Source of the DNA: Betaproteobacteria bacterium
GTDB lineage: Bacteria; Pseudomonadota; Gammaproteobacteria; Burkholderiales; Gallionellaceae
DNA: 8,060 bases
NCBI GenBank assembly: GCA_028871775.1
Contig: JAGWMH010000074.1
Span: 1-8,060, forward strand
Reading direction: 5' to 3'
The notes under the pieces were generated by a model. It saw only the letters and a program-made list of their open reading frames with translations, ran no database searches and was not told the origin of the DNA. Each line of letters begins with the position of its first letter. The stretch's first letter is position 1. A program made the translations under genes and the position numbers. This document shows, piece by piece, positions 1 to 6,918 of this stretch.

Positions 1-563
1 CGGTGGTGGATGACGGCACCATCGCCCACCGGCGCGGCTCGCTGCAAATGGATGACGAGGGCAACCCCACGCAGCGCACCGTGCTGATCGAGGACGGCAT
101 CCTCAAGGGTTATTTGCAGGACACGCTGAACGCGCGCCTGATGGATGTGCCGGTCACCGGCAACGCGCGGCGCGAATCCTACGCGCACTTGCCGATGCCG
201 CGCATGACCAACACCACCATGCTCAGCGGCGACAGGAGCCGGGAGGAAATCATCGCCTCGGTCAAGCACGGGCTGTATGCCGCCAACTTCGGCGGCGGAC
301 AGGTGGACATCACCAGCGGCAAGTTCGTGTTCTCCACCACCGAAGCCTACATGATCGAAGACGGCAGGATCACCCATCCGGTAAAGGGCGCGACGCTGAT
401 CGGCAACGGCCCGGAAGCGCTCACCCGCGTCTCCATGATCGGCAACGACATGGCGCTCGACCCCGGTGTCGGCACCTGCGGCAAGGAAGGGCAGAGCGTA
501 CCGGTCGGCGTGGGGCAGCCGACGGTAAGGATAGACGGGCTGACGGTGGGCGGGACGGCGTAG
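1..563 (+). CDS. tldD: Metalloprotease TldD, C-terminal part (5' end outside window)
   Basis: This is the last ~187 codons of TldD, read in frame from base 3 to the TAG at 561-563; the frame is open at the left edge, so the start and the HExxxH zinc helix lie upstream. TldD partners TldE (PmbA) in a cytoplasmic zinc protease that degrades unfolded peptides and matures or clears some modified peptides. Seen here: the run [15 protein letters not shown] (about residues 57-71 of the fragment), [15 protein letters not shown] (about 98-112), the [18 protein letters not shown] block and the terminal LTVGGTA, all typical of TldD rather than TldE. In the family a cysteine in this GxCGKEGQ block helps bind the active-site zinc; here it is the TGC codon at 477-479. 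The protein ends where E. coli TldD (481 aa) ends, so the 3' end is intact. A spacer of about 200 bp separates it from the next gene. Confidence 0.95.
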   Translation, partial: VVDDGTIAHRRGSLQMDDEGNPTQRTVLIEDGILKGYLQDTLNARLMDVPVTGNARRESYAHLPMPRMTNTTMLSGDRSREEIIASVKHGLYAANFGGGQVDITSGKFVFSTTEAYMIEDGRITHPVKGATLIGNGPEALTRVSMIGNDMALDPGVGTCGKEGQSVPVGVGQPTVRIDGLTVGGTA

Positions 564-594
564 GGGCGAATGGTATAAGCCTTGTCAGGACGCG

Positions 595-620
595 CCCGGA
601 TGGAACTCGTGGAATCCGGG
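595..620. repeat. Inverted repeat downstream of tldD
   Basis: Arms CCCGGAT (595-601) and ATCCGGG (614-620) are perfectly complementary over 7 bp around a 12-base loop, 31 bp after the tldD stop. The position suits an RNA 3'-end hairpin, but no T-run follows, so it is not a standard intrinsic terminator. It could be a processed 3' stem or chance. The rest of the spacer (621-718) holds only a weak imperfect hairpin (GCTTAT 669-674 with ATAAGC 695-700) and no recognisable gene. Confidence 0.4.
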
Positions 621-718
621 ATGATCGTGGCACGAATTTCCCCCATTCCGCTATGCTTTATGCGGGCTGCTTATCTTGTTTCAACGCGTAAGGCATAAGC
701 GTAACTCATCCGCCCTGC

Positions 719-758
719 GGTATAATCCGCGCCCTGTATGCTGATCTTTCGCGGATTT
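719..758 (+). repeat. Direct repeat, upstream copy of the ribF promoter/start region
   Basis: Bases 719-758 match 1484-1523 at 38 of 40 positions (differences at 736/1501 and 756/1521), offset by exactly 765 bp. The copy contains GGTATAAT, the following CCGCGCCCT and six codons identical to the start of ribF (encoding MLIFRG). Weaker similarity (CCCT at 713-716 and 1478-1481) extends a few bases upstream. The MNT-HEPN pair lies between the two copies, so the repeat most likely arose when that cassette was inserted. Confidence 0.9.
721..726 (+). promoter_or_regulatory. Candidate -10 box for the MNT-HEPN cassette
   Basis: A perfect TATAAT within the upstream repeat copy, 42 bp before the MNT start codon. 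Transcription would begin near 733. No good -35 hexamer is visible 16-18 bp upstream, and there is no extended TG motif directly before it. In this copy only, the box is centred in a dyad, GCGG-TATAAT-CCGC (717-730). The promoter call rests on the consensus -10 and on the identical box in front of ribF. Confidence 0.5.
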
Positions 759-815
759 AAGAAAGCACATGATTTCCGAGCAAACAATACAGCAGGCCGC
801 ACAACTCTTGGGTGA
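738..815 (+). other. Vestigial ribF start: 25-codon ORF overlapping the MNT start
   Basis: The ATG at 738-740 opens a short frame whose first six codons encode MLIFRG, exactly as at the ribF start, then diverges and stops at TGA 813-815, 45 bases into the MNT gene in another frame. It is best read as the leftover 5' end of ribF copied with the direct repeat. If the promoter at 721 is used, this ATG is only about 5 bases from the expected transcript start, so leaderless translation is conceivable. No evidence shows that the peptide is made. Confidence 0.45.
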
Positions 816-1089
816 AGCCGCAAAGCCCGCCAAGGTGATTTTGTTTGGCTCGTATGCGCGCGGCGATGCGCAGGAAAATTCCGATCTGGATTTCCTGGTC
901 ATTGAGCCGGAGTTGCAAGACAAATTCCGCGAGATGGTGCGCTTAAGACAGGTGCTGCGTCCGTTAAGAGTGCCGGTAGATGTGTTGGTCTATTCGCAAG
1001 CGGATATTAACCAGCAGCAAAGCTCCTGCTCCTCCGCCGTTTATTGGGCCTTGCGCGAAGGCAAGGTGTTATATGACACCGCCCATTGA
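769..1089 (+). CDS. Minimal nucleotidyltransferase (MNT), putative antitoxin of an MNT-HEPN pair
   Basis: A 106-residue protein of the DNA-polymerase-beta-like minimal nucleotidyltransferase family. The signature is complete: GSYARGD at residues 27-33, the two metal-binding aspartates D39 and D41 in SDLD, and a third acidic residue D71 in VDVLV. It should therefore be able to transfer a nucleotide from NTP. In characterised MNT-HEPN systems (MntA/HepT) the MNT protein neutralises its HEPN partner, in one well-studied case by adding AMP to a tyrosine of the toxin. The length is normal for a stand-alone MNT. The ATG at 769 is preceded by an A-rich stretch (AAGAAAG, 759-765) that is only a weak ribosome site. 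The gene overlaps the HEPN gene by 17 bases, so the two are probably translationally coupled. By eye the cassette, especially its HEPN end, is less GC-rich than ribF or ileS, which fits acquired DNA. The family call is firm; the antitoxin role is inferred. Confidence 0.88.
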   Translation: MISEQTIQQAAQLLGEAAKPAKVILFGSYARGDAQENSDLDFLVIEPELQDKFREMVRLRQVLRPLRVPVDVLVYSQADINQQQSSCSSAVYWALREGKVLYDTAH

Positions 1090-1459
1090 GCTTGCGCACC
1101 GGCTGCTTGCGCTTGCCGAGCGCGATATTACCTCTTTCCGCGCATTGGCCAGTCATCCGGAAGTGGATATTTCGGCTACGGGTTTTTTCGCCCAACAAGC
1201 GGTAGAAAAATGTCTCAAGGCTGTTGCCGAATATCACGGCATCGTGTTTCGCAGAACGCATGATGTAGATGAACTGGTCGATCTGCTGCTGCAGCATAAG
1301 GTGGCGATGCCATTTCCCTCAGATCAGTTCAGCATTCTCAACCCATTTGCTGTTATCTTGCGCTATGAAGAAACACCTTATGTCAGCATGCCGTTGGAAG
1401 AGATGAGCCATTTGGTTGATCTGGCTTATCAATGGGCGCATGGCGTGGTTGCCGCTTAG
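1073..1459 (+). CDS. HEPN-domain protein, putative toxin partner of the MNT
   Basis: A 128-residue all-helical protein of the stand-alone HEPN type (PF05168-like rather than the DUF86/HepT type). Seen: FFAQQAVEKCLKA (residues 38-50), the usual xxQQAxEKxLKA helix; RRTHDVDELVDLL (60-72), matching the conserved THDL helix; and LRY (96-98) where the family often has RYP. HEPN proteins paired with MNTs are typically RNases whose toxicity the MNT restrains. The catalytic pattern R-x4-6-H is not visible in the C-terminal helices where it is expected; the only literal match, R23 to H28, is between helices 1 and 2. The protein may thus be a non-canonical nuclease, or may act as a substrate-binding partner. 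Start choice: ATG 1073 has AAGG at 1063-1066 with 6-base spacing and gives a normal HEPN N-terminus. A longer in-frame extension from about 980 would lie wholly inside the MNT gene and is unlikely. ribF follows after 43 bp with no terminator between. Confidence 0.85.
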   Translation: MTPPIELAHRLLALAERDITSFRALASHPEVDISATGFFAQQAVEKCLKAVAEYHGIVFRRTHDVDELVDLLLQHKVAMPFPSDQFSILNPFAVILRYEETPYVSMPLEEMSHLVDLAYQWAHGVVAA

Positions 1460-1483
1460 CCTCCGATAATCACCCATCCCTCA

Positions 1484-1523
1484 GGTATAATCCGCGCCCT
1501 ATATGCTGATCTTTCGCGGACTT
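1484..1523 (+). repeat. Direct repeat, native copy at the ribF 5' end
   Basis: Downstream partner of 719-758, with 38 of 40 identical bases. It contains the ribF -10 box, the start codon at 1503 and the first six codons. It runs on without break into a full ribF frame, so this is the functional copy and the upstream one is the fragment. Recombination between the two copies would delete exactly 765 bp, including both cassette genes, and leave one intact ribF start. Confidence 0.9.
1486..1491 (+). promoter_or_regulatory. Candidate -10 box for ribF operon
   Basis: A perfect TATAAT 11 bases before the ribF ATG. A start site about 7 bases downstream, near 1498, would leave a leader of only about 5 bases. 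There is no Shine-Dalgarno sequence between the box and the ATG, so a transcript from here would be nearly leaderless. No clear -35 hexamer is visible at 16-18 bp spacing. The conservation of the box in both repeat copies is not independent support, since both derive from one sequence. Confidence 0.5.
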
Positions 1524-2429
1524 CATCCCTATGTTGCACAGCCGGTTGCGCTGACCATCGGTAATTTTGATGGCGTGCATCTCGGCCATCAGGCTTTGCT
1601 CAGGCAATTGCGCGAAGCGGCGCAGTCGCGTGGGTTGCCGGTGGCGGTGGTGGTGTTCGAGCCGCATCCGCGCGAATTTTTTACGCCGCTGCAGGCCCCG
1701 GCGCGGCTGACCAATATGCGCGAGAAGCTGGAATTGTTCGCCGCACTCGGCGTGGATCGCGTGCATGTGTGCCGCTTCAATAGCCGTTTCGCGCACATGA
1801 GCGCAACGGATTTCATCCATGCGCTGCATGAAGAGGTGGGGGCGAAGTTCGTGTTGATCGGCGACGATTTCCGTTTCGGCAGCGGGCGCAGCGGCGATTT
1901 TGCGCTGATGGAGAAGATCGGCGCGCAGCATGGCTTTGCGGTGCAGGCCATGCACAGTGTGCTGCATGACGGCATACGCATTTCCAGCACTGCGGTGCGT
2001 GTGGCGCTGGCGGAGGGCAGGATGGAAGTGGCACAGCGCTACCTGGGGCGGCCATACAGCATCAGCGGGCGCGTGGAACATGGCGACGGCCTGGGCAAGC
2101 AGCTCGGATTCCCCACCGCCAACATCCAGTTGAAACACAACCGCCCGCCGCTATCCGGCATTTTCGTGGTGCAGGCGCATGCCGAGGGTATGGGAGTATT
2201 GCAGGGTGTGGCGAGCCTGGGCGTGCGCCCGACGGTGCGGCAGGGCGGCAGACCGGTGCTGGAAGTGCACCTGTTCGAATTTGCGCAACAGATTTATAAC
2301 AGGCACATGCGCCTGGATTTCCTGCACAAGCTGCGCGACGAAGAAAAATACCCCGATGTGGAAACGCTGAAGCGGCATATCGCGCTGGATGTGCAGAATG
2401 CAAAGAAATGGTTTGAACATCATGGCTGA
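1503..2429 (+). CDS. ribF: Bifunctional riboflavin kinase / FAD synthetase
   Basis: RibF makes FMN from riboflavin and ATP, then FAD from FMN and ATP, in the cytoplasm. The 308 residues are full length (E. coli 313). The N-terminal FMN adenylyltransferase domain (about 1-165) shows [10 protein letters not shown] at 20-29, FEPHPREFF at 52-60, [14 protein letters not shown] at 120-133 and ISSTAVR at 160-166. The C-terminal flavokinase domain (about 180-305) shows [15 protein letters not shown] (182-196), GFPTAN at 202-207, which binds ATP/Mg, the [10 protein letters not shown] strand, and LEVHLFEF with the [15 protein letters not shown] end typical of the family. The ATG at 1503 gives the usual short N-terminus before GNFDGVH but has no Shine-Dalgarno; see the -10 box just upstream. 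The stop overlaps the ileS start by 8 bases. The gene's first six codons are duplicated upstream of the MNT gene. Confidence 0.97.
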   Translation: MLIFRGLHPYVAQPVALTIGNFDGVHLGHQALLRQLREAAQSRGLPVAVVVFEPHPREFFTPLQAPARLTNMREKLELFAALGVDRVHVCRFNSRFAHMSATDFIHALHEEVGAKFVLIGDDFRFGSGRSGDFALMEKIGAQHGFAVQAMHSVLHDGIRISSTAVRVALAEGRMEVAQRYLGRPYSISGRVEHGDGLGKQLGFPTANIQLKHNRPPLSGIFVVQAHAEGMGVLQGVASLGVRPTVRQGGRPVLEVHLFEFAQQIYNRHMRLDFLHKLRDEEKYPDVETLKRHIALDVQNAKKWFEHHG

Positions 2430-5283
2430 CAGCAAATACAAGATCAACCTACCCGATACCCCGTTCCCGATGCGCGGCGATCTCGCCAAGCGCGAGCCGC
2501 AGATGCTGGCGCGCTGGGAGGAGCAGCAACGCTATCAGAAGATCCGCGCGGCCAAGCGGGGCAAGCCGAAATTCATCCTGCACGACGGCCCGCCGTATGC
2601 CAACGGCGACATCCACATCGGCCACGCGATAAACAAGGTGCTCAAGGACATCATCGTCAAGAGCAAGACGCTGTCCGGCTTCGACGCGCCCTATGTGCCG
2701 GGCTGGGACTGCCACGGCCTGCCGATCGAGTTGCAGGTGGAGAAGAAACACGGCAAGGCGATTCCGCCCGCGCAGTTCCGCGAGCTGTGCCGCGAATATG
2801 CCAGGGAGCAGATCGAGCGGCAGAAAAAGGATTTCATCCGCCTCGGTGTGCTGGGCGACTGGGGCAGCCCCTACCTGACCATGGACTACAAGACCGAGGC
2901 CGACATCATGCGCGCGCTCGGCAGCATCTACGAACGCGGCTATCTGTATCAGGGCTACAAGCCTGTGAACTGGTGCCTGGATTGCCAGTCGGCGCTGGCC
3001 GAAGCGGAAGTGGAATACGAGGACAAGACCTCGCCGGCGATAGACGTGGGTTTCGAGGTCAAGGACAGGCCCGCACTGGAAAGGGCGTTCGGTGTGTCGC
3101 TGCCGGCTTATGCCAAGGTGTATGCGGTGATCTGGACCACCACGCCGTGGACGCTGCCGGCCAATGAGGCGGTGAGCGTGCATCCCGTGCATGAGTATCG
3201 CCTCATCCATACCGCGCAAGGCTATCTGGTGCTGATCGCTGAGCTGGCCGATGCCTGCCTCACACGCTATGAGCTGGCGGAGGGCGCGAATATTGCTGGT
3301 GTGTGCAAAGGCGCGGCACTGGAGATGTTGCCGCTGCAACATCCCTTCTACGAGCGCACCGTGCCCATCATCTGCGGCGAGCACGTCACGCTGGAAGCTG
3401 GTACTGGCCTGGTGCATACCGCACCGGCGCACGGTCTGGACGATTACTTTGTCGGCCAGAAATACCACCTGCCGACGGATAATCCGGTCGGGGACGACGG
3501 CAAGTTCATTTCCAGCACGCCACTGGTCGGGGGCATGTTCGTGTGGAAAGCCAACGATGTGGTGATCGATGCGCTGCAAGCCAGCGGTCATTTATTGCAC
3601 CTGGAAAAAGTGCAGCACAGCTACCCGCATTGCTGGCGACACAAGACGCCGATCATTTTCCGTTCCACGCCGCAGTGGTTCATCGGCATGGATAAAGTGG
3701 CTTATCCAGTGGCTGCCGATGTGGAAAAACTGGTGCAGGAAAAGCGCGAGCATGGTGCGGCGCATGTGCAGTTTGATGGCGCAAGCCTGCGCGACCTTGC
3801 CAATCAGGCCGTTGACCAGACCGACTTTTTTCCCGCGTGGGGGCGCGCACGACTGGAAGCAATGATCAAAAATCGCCCTGACTGGTGCGTGTCGCGCCAG
3901 CGCAACTGGGGTGTGCCGATGCCGTTTTTCGTGCACAGGGAGACGGGCCAGTTGCATCCGCGCACGCCGGAATTGCTGGAGCAGGTCGCACAGCGCGTCG
4001 AGCGCGACGGCATCGAGGCATGGTTCGACCTGAACTCGGTGGACTTGCTGGGTCTAGAGGCGGAACACTACAAGAAACTCAGCGACACGCTGGATGTGTG
4101 GTTCGATTCGGGTGTCACCCATGCGTCGGTATTGCAGCGCCGCGCGGAATTGCATACGCCCGCCGATCTGTATCTGGAAGGCTCCGACCAGCATCGCGGC
4201 TGGTTCCAGTCATCGTTGCTCACCGGCTGTGCCATCAATGGCCGCGCGCCTTTCAAGGCCTTGCTGACGCACGGCTTCGTGGTGGACGGGCACGGCCACA
4301 AGATGAGCAAATCCAGAGGCAATGTGATCGCGCCGCAGAAGGTTCTCGATACGCTCGGCGCCGACATTCTGCGCCTGTGGGCGGCCTCGACCGACTACTC
4401 CGGCGAGCTGACGATCTCCGATGAAATTCTCAAGCGCGTGGTGGAAAGCTACCGCCGCATTCGCAACACATTGCGTTTCTTGCTGGCGAACATTGCCGAC
4501 TACGACCACAGCAGGCATGCGCTGCCGGTGGAGCAGTGGCTGGAAATAGACCGCTATGCGCTGGCGCTGGTGGGAAGCTTGCAGGATGAAGTTATTGCAG
4601 ATTACTCGCGCTATGAATTCCATCTGATCGCGCAAAAATTGCAGACTTTCTGTTCCGAAGATTTGGGCGGTTTCTACCTCGATATCTTGAAGGACCGCCT
4701 GTACACCGCCGGCGAAGACTCCAGGGCACGCCGCTCTGCGCAGAATGCGCTGTATCACATCACGCACAGCCTGGTGCGCCTGATGGCGCCGGTACTCAGC
4801 TTCACCGGCGAAGAGGTATGGGAGGTGTTGAGCGGCAAGCGGGATGCAAGCGTGTTTGAGCAGGGATGGTATGAATTGCCTGATTTGCCGGAAACGGACG
4901 ACCCGGCATTGCTGCAAAACTGGACGGTGATTTGTGCTTGGCGCGGCAAAGCGAACAAACAGATCGAGGAAGTACGCGCTGCCGGACATATCGGCCAGGC
5001 GCTGGCCGCAGAGCTGGATATTTACGCAGCAGGCGATGATTTCAATTTGCTCAGCCGTCTGGGAGATGACCTGCGTTTTGTAATGATTACTTCGCGTGCT
5101 ATGGTACATCGTGCAGCGAGTGCAGCGGAACAGCGCATCGTCGTAACGCCTAGTAATCACACCAAGTGCGAGCGCTGCTGGCATTACCGTGATGATGTGG
5201 GCAGCGATGCCGGCCATCCCACGCTGTGCGGGCGTTGCGTGAGCAACCTGTTCGGCAACGGCGAGGCGCGGAGGTATGCTTAA
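2422..5283 (+). CDS. ileS: Isoleucyl-tRNA synthetase
   Basis: Class I synthetase that charges tRNA-Ile and hydrolyses mischarged valine. The 953 residues are close to E. coli IleS (938). In order: [15 protein letters not shown] with the HIGH motif at 65-68; WDCHGLPIE at 95-103; the CP1 editing domain with [11 protein letters not shown] at 238-248 and [16 protein letters not shown] at 327-342; KMSKS at 627-631 after the [13 protein letters not shown] segment; the anticodon-binding helical region; and a C-terminal zinc finger with CERC (916-919) and CGRC (936-939). The exact HIGH/KMSKS motifs and C-terminal zinc finger mark the standard bacterial, mupirocin-sensitive type rather than the eukaryote-like resistant type (inference from family knowledge). 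The start at ATG 2422 gives the typical short N-terminus; an earlier in-frame ATG at 2389 lies inside ribF and would add 11 unsupported residues. The Shine-Dalgarno is weak, suggesting coupling to ribF translation. The stop overlaps lspA by 8 bases. Confidence 0.98.
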   Translation: MADSKYKINLPDTPFPMRGDLAKREPQMLARWEEQQRYQKIRAAKRGKPKFILHDGPPYANGDIHIGHAINKVLKDIIVKSKTLSGFDAPYVPGWDCHGLPIELQVEKKHGKAIPPAQFRELCREYAREQIERQKKDFIRLGVLGDWGSPYLTMDYKTEADIMRALGSIYERGYLYQGYKPVNWCLDCQSALAEAEVEYEDKTSPAIDVGFEVKDRPALERAFGVSLPAYAKVYAVIWTTTPWTLPANEAVSVHPVHEYRLIHTAQGYLVLIAELADACLTRYELAEGANIAGVCKGAALEMLPLQHPFYERTVPIICGEHVTLEAGTGLVHTAPAHGLDDYFVGQKYHLPTDNPVGDDGKFISSTPLVGGMFVWKANDVVIDALQASGHLLHLEKVQHSYPHCWRHKTPIIFRSTPQWFIGMDKVAYPVAADVEKLVQEKREHGAAHVQFDGASLRDLANQAVDQTDFFPAWGRARLEAMIKNRPDWCVSRQRNWGVPMPFFVHRETGQLHPRTPELLEQVAQRVERDGIEAWFDLNSVDLLGLEAEHYKKLSDTLDVWFDSGVTHASVLQRRAELHTPADLYLEGSDQHRGWFQSSLLTGCAINGRAPFKALLTHGFVVDGHGHKMSKSRGNVIAPQKVLDTLGADILRLWAASTDYSGELTISDEILKRVVESYRRIRNTLRFLLANIADYDHSRHALPVEQWLEIDRYALALVGSLQDEVIADYSRYEFHLIAQKLQTFCSEDLGGFYLDILKDRLYTAGEDSRARRSAQNALYHITHSLVRLMAPVLSFTGEEVWEVLSGKRDASVFEQGWYELPDLPETDDPALLQNWTVICAWRGKANKQIEEVRAAGHIGQALAAELDIYAAGDDFNLLSRLGDDLRFVMITSRAMVHRAASAAEQRIVVTPSNHTKCERCWHYRDDVGSDAGHPTLCGRCVSNLFGNGEARRYA

Positions 5284-5752
5284 TCGCTGGTTGTGGTTGA
5301 GCGCGCTGGTAATCGTGCTCGACCAGTTGAGCAAGGCATGGATCATCAGCCACTTTGCCTATGGTGAAAGGCTCGCTATTATCAGCGTATTCAATCTGGT
5401 GCTGGCACATAACACCGGCGCGGCATTCAGCATGCTCAACGATGCGGGAGGCTGGCAGCGCTGGATGTTCAGCGCCATCGCCGTTGCCGCCTCGGCATGG
5501 ATCGTGTGGCTGTTGCGCAAGCACCGGCAGCAGAAACTGTTTTGCTTCGCGCTTGCATTGATACTGGGCGGCGCGCTCGGCAACCTGATTGACCGCATTG
5601 CTTACGGCTATGTGGTGGACTTCCTGGATTTCTACTGGAACACTTATCACTTTCCCGCCTTCAACCTCGCCGATTCCGCCATCACCTGCGGCGCGGCGCT
5701 GCTGCTGTGGGACAGCCTTACGGAGAAGAAACATGGAACTGCTGCTGGCTAA
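5276..5752 (+). CDS. lspA: Prolipoprotein signal peptidase II
   Basis: Inner-membrane aspartyl protease that removes signal peptides from diacylated prolipoproteins. The 158 residues are normal length. Four hydrophobic segments are visible (about 5-23, 63-81, 86-105 and 128-146). Family blocks: LDQLSK with D16, HNTGAAFS at 45-52, [10 protein letters not shown] at 98-107, VVDFLDFY with catalytic D115, and FNLADSAI with the second catalytic aspartate D133. The ATG at 5276 is the only usual start codon after the last in-frame stop (5240-5242). A strong GGAGG (5270-5274) almost touches this ATG, which is too close for ideal initiation; CGAGG at 5262-5266, 9 bases away, or reinitiation by ribosomes ending ileS at 5283 could serve instead. 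The gene overlaps ileS by 8 bases and ispH by 20. Confidence 0.96.
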   Translation: MLNRWLWLSALVIVLDQLSKAWIISHFAYGERLAIISVFNLVLAHNTGAAFSMLNDAGGWQRWMFSAIAVAASAWIVWLLRKHRQQKLFCFALALILGGALGNLIDRIAYGYVVDFLDFYWNTYHFPAFNLADSAITCGAALLLWDSLTEKKHGTAAG

Positions 5753-6671
5753 TCCGCGCGGCTTTTGTGCCGGTGTCGATCGCGCCATCGAGATCGTCGA
5801 GCGCGCGCTGGCTTTGCACGGCGCGCCGATTTATGTGCGCCATGAGGTCGTGCATAACAAGTTTGTGGTGGACAGCCTGCGGCAGAAAGGTGCCGTGTTC
5901 ATCGAGGACCTGGCGGACGTGCCAGCGGGCAGCATCCTGATTTTCAGCGCGCACGGTGTGCCGCAGGCGATACGCCGCGAGGCCGAAGCGCGCGGACTGA
6001 CTGTGTTTGACGCGACTTGCCCGCTGGTGACCAAGGTGCATATCGAAGTGTCGCGGCTGCGCGGACAGGGCAAGGAAATCATCATGATCGGCCATGCGGG
6101 GCATCCCGAAGTGGAAGGCACCATGGGGCAGGCAGAGGGCGGTATGTATCTGGTGGAATCGCCCGAGGACGTGCAGCGCCTTGCGGTGAAGGACGAGAAT
6201 AATCTTGCTTTCGTCACCCAGACCACGCTTTCCATGGACGACGCCAGCGCCATTATCGCCGCGCTAAAGGCACGCTTTCCTGCCATCACCGGCCCCAGGA
6301 AAGACGACATCTGTTATGCCACGCAGAACCGCCAGGATGCGGTCAAGCTGATGGCCAGGCAATGCGATGTGGTGATCGTGGTGGGCTCGCCCAACAGTTC
6401 CAATTCCAACCGCCTGCGTGAAGTGGCGCGCAACATGAATGTGCCCGCCTATCTGGTGGACAATGCGAGCGAGCTGCAAGCGGCATGGCTGGAAGGCAAG
6501 CAGTGTGTCGGCATCACGGCAGGAGCCTCCGCCCCGGAAGTGCTGGTGCAGGAGGTAATTGCGCGACTGAGGCAAATGGGCGCCGCGAGCGTGCATGAGT
6601 TGCATGGCATCAGCGAAAACGTGGTGTTTCCGCTGCCCAAAGCGCTCAATCCAGGCGCCAGCACACAATAA
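5733..6671 (+). CDS. ispH: 4-hydroxy-3-methylbut-2-enyl diphosphate reductase (HMBPP reductase)
   Basis: Iron-sulfur enzyme of the last step of the MEP pathway, reducing HMBPP to isopentenyl and dimethylallyl diphosphate. The 312 residues are full length (E. coli 316). The three cluster cysteines are present: C12 in [13 protein letters not shown]96 in DATCPLV and C194 in CYATQNRQ. Substrate residues are also seen: H41 in HEVVHNKF, the histidine of SAHGVP, the glutamate of [20 protein letters not shown] and TAGASAPE. The ATG at 5733 has a good ribosome site, GGAG (5722-5725) with 7-base spacing, and starts directly at the conserved [12 protein letters not shown]; upstream in-frame starts lie inside lspA. 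It is the last gene of the ribF operon and is followed by a strong terminator. Unlike the E. coli cluster, no fkpB lies between lspA and ispH. Confidence 0.97.
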   Translation: MELLLANPRGFCAGVDRAIEIVERALALHGAPIYVRHEVVHNKFVVDSLRQKGAVFIEDLADVPAGSILIFSAHGVPQAIRREAEARGLTVFDATCPLVTKVHIEVSRLRGQGKEIIMIGHAGHPEVEGTMGQAEGGMYLVESPEDVQRLAVKDENNLAFVTQTTLSMDDASAIIAALKARFPAITGPRKDDICYATQNRQDAVKLMARQCDVVIVVGSPNSSNSNRLREVARNMNVPAYLVDNASELQAAWLEGKQCVGITAGASAPEVLVQEVIARLRQMGAASVHELHGISENVVFPLPKALNPGASTQ

Positions 6672-6680
6672 ATTCTTAAG

Positions 6681-6708
6681 ACAGGGCGGATAATTCGCCT
6701 GTTTTTTT
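6681..6708 (+). terminator. Intrinsic terminator of the ribF-ileS-lspA-ispH operon
   Basis: Starting 9 bases after the ispH stop, ACAGG (6681-6685) pairs with CCTGT (6698-6702). The stem continues by CG (6687-6688) with CG (6696-6697) past one unpaired G, and closes a 7-base loop. Seven T residues (6702-6708) follow at once. The stem plus T-run is a standard Rho-independent terminator and separates the operon from the tRNA gene. Confidence 0.88.
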
Positions 6709-6727
6709 CTATCCCGCCTGGTAAAAA

Positions 6728-6756
6728 TTGCCCACCCTCTGCCAAGCGCTTATAAT
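6728..6756 (+). promoter_or_regulatory. Sigma70-type promoter of the tRNA-Thr gene
   Basis: TTGCCC (6728-6733) and a perfect TATAAT (6751-6756) are separated by the optimal 17 bp. The expected start near 6763 is about 6 bases before the mature tRNA 5' end. Position, spacing and the terminator just upstream all support a dedicated tRNA promoter. No terminator is visible after the tRNA, so read-through into glgP is possible. Confidence 0.8.
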
Positions 6757-6768
6757 TTGTCCAGGTTT

Positions 6769-6844
<76 letters not shown>

Positions 6845-6862
6845 CAAATAATCTGTTAAGAA

Positions 6863-6891
6863 TTGACACCCGCCACAAGATACGCTGCATA
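6863..6891 (+). promoter_or_regulatory. Possible glgP promoter
   Basis: A perfect -35 hexamer TTGACA (6863-6868) lies 50 bp before the glgP ATG. At 17-18 bp spacing only a poor -10 is present (TGCATA 6886-6891, or GCATAA one base on). The -35 match is strong and the -10 weak, so this may be a low-activity or activator-dependent promoter, or the gene may rely on read-through from the tRNA. Confidence 0.4.
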
Positions 6892-6897
6892 AAACTG

Positions 6898-6910
6898 CCA
6901 ATTCAATTGG
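6898..6910. repeat. Perfect dyad overlapping the glgP ribosome-binding site
   Basis: CCAATT-C-AATTGG is a perfect 6+1+6 inverted repeat whose right edge shares two G residues with the GGGG Shine-Dalgarno of glgP (6909-6912). It would lie in the transcribed leader if the 6863 promoter is used. The one-base spacer is too short for an RNA hairpin using all six pairs, so a DNA operator for a dimeric regulator is the likelier reading if it has a function. Confidence 0.35.
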
Positions 6911-6918
6911 GGTAAATA

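Noticed and set aside
595..620. Calling the CCCGGAT/ATCCGGG hairpin a tldD terminator
   Set aside because: No T-run follows the stem, so it is kept only as an inverted repeat.
625..635. Palindrome TCGTG-G-CACGA in the tldD-MNT spacer
   Set aside because: Short, single occurrence and not aligned with any promoter element; likely chance.
980..1072. Longer HEPN start inside the MNT gene
   Set aside because: It would add 31 residues encoded entirely within the MNT frame with no HEPN similarity; ATG 1073 has a good ribosome site and the normal family N-terminus.
681..2138. Two minus-strand frames (681-923 and 1470-2138) that share the peptide KSAKDQH.GRGLY
   Set aside because: The shared peptide is only the antisense reading of the 40-bp direct repeat, not evidence for related proteins.
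2449..3591. Long open frame on the minus strand (about 380 codons) opposite ileS
   Set aside because: It lies wholly under a certain ileS frame, shows no recognisable domain, and has the low-complexity, His/Arg/Ala-rich look of a GC-biased antisense frame.
4210..5346. Second long minus-strand frame (about 378 codons) opposite ileS and the lspA start
   Set aside because: Same reasons: overlap with well-supported genes and no family motifs.
5589..5732. Longer ispH start inside lspA
   Set aside because: The conserved IspH N-terminus begins at [12 protein letters not shown] from 5733, which has its own Shine-Dalgarno; the extension is an lspA shadow.
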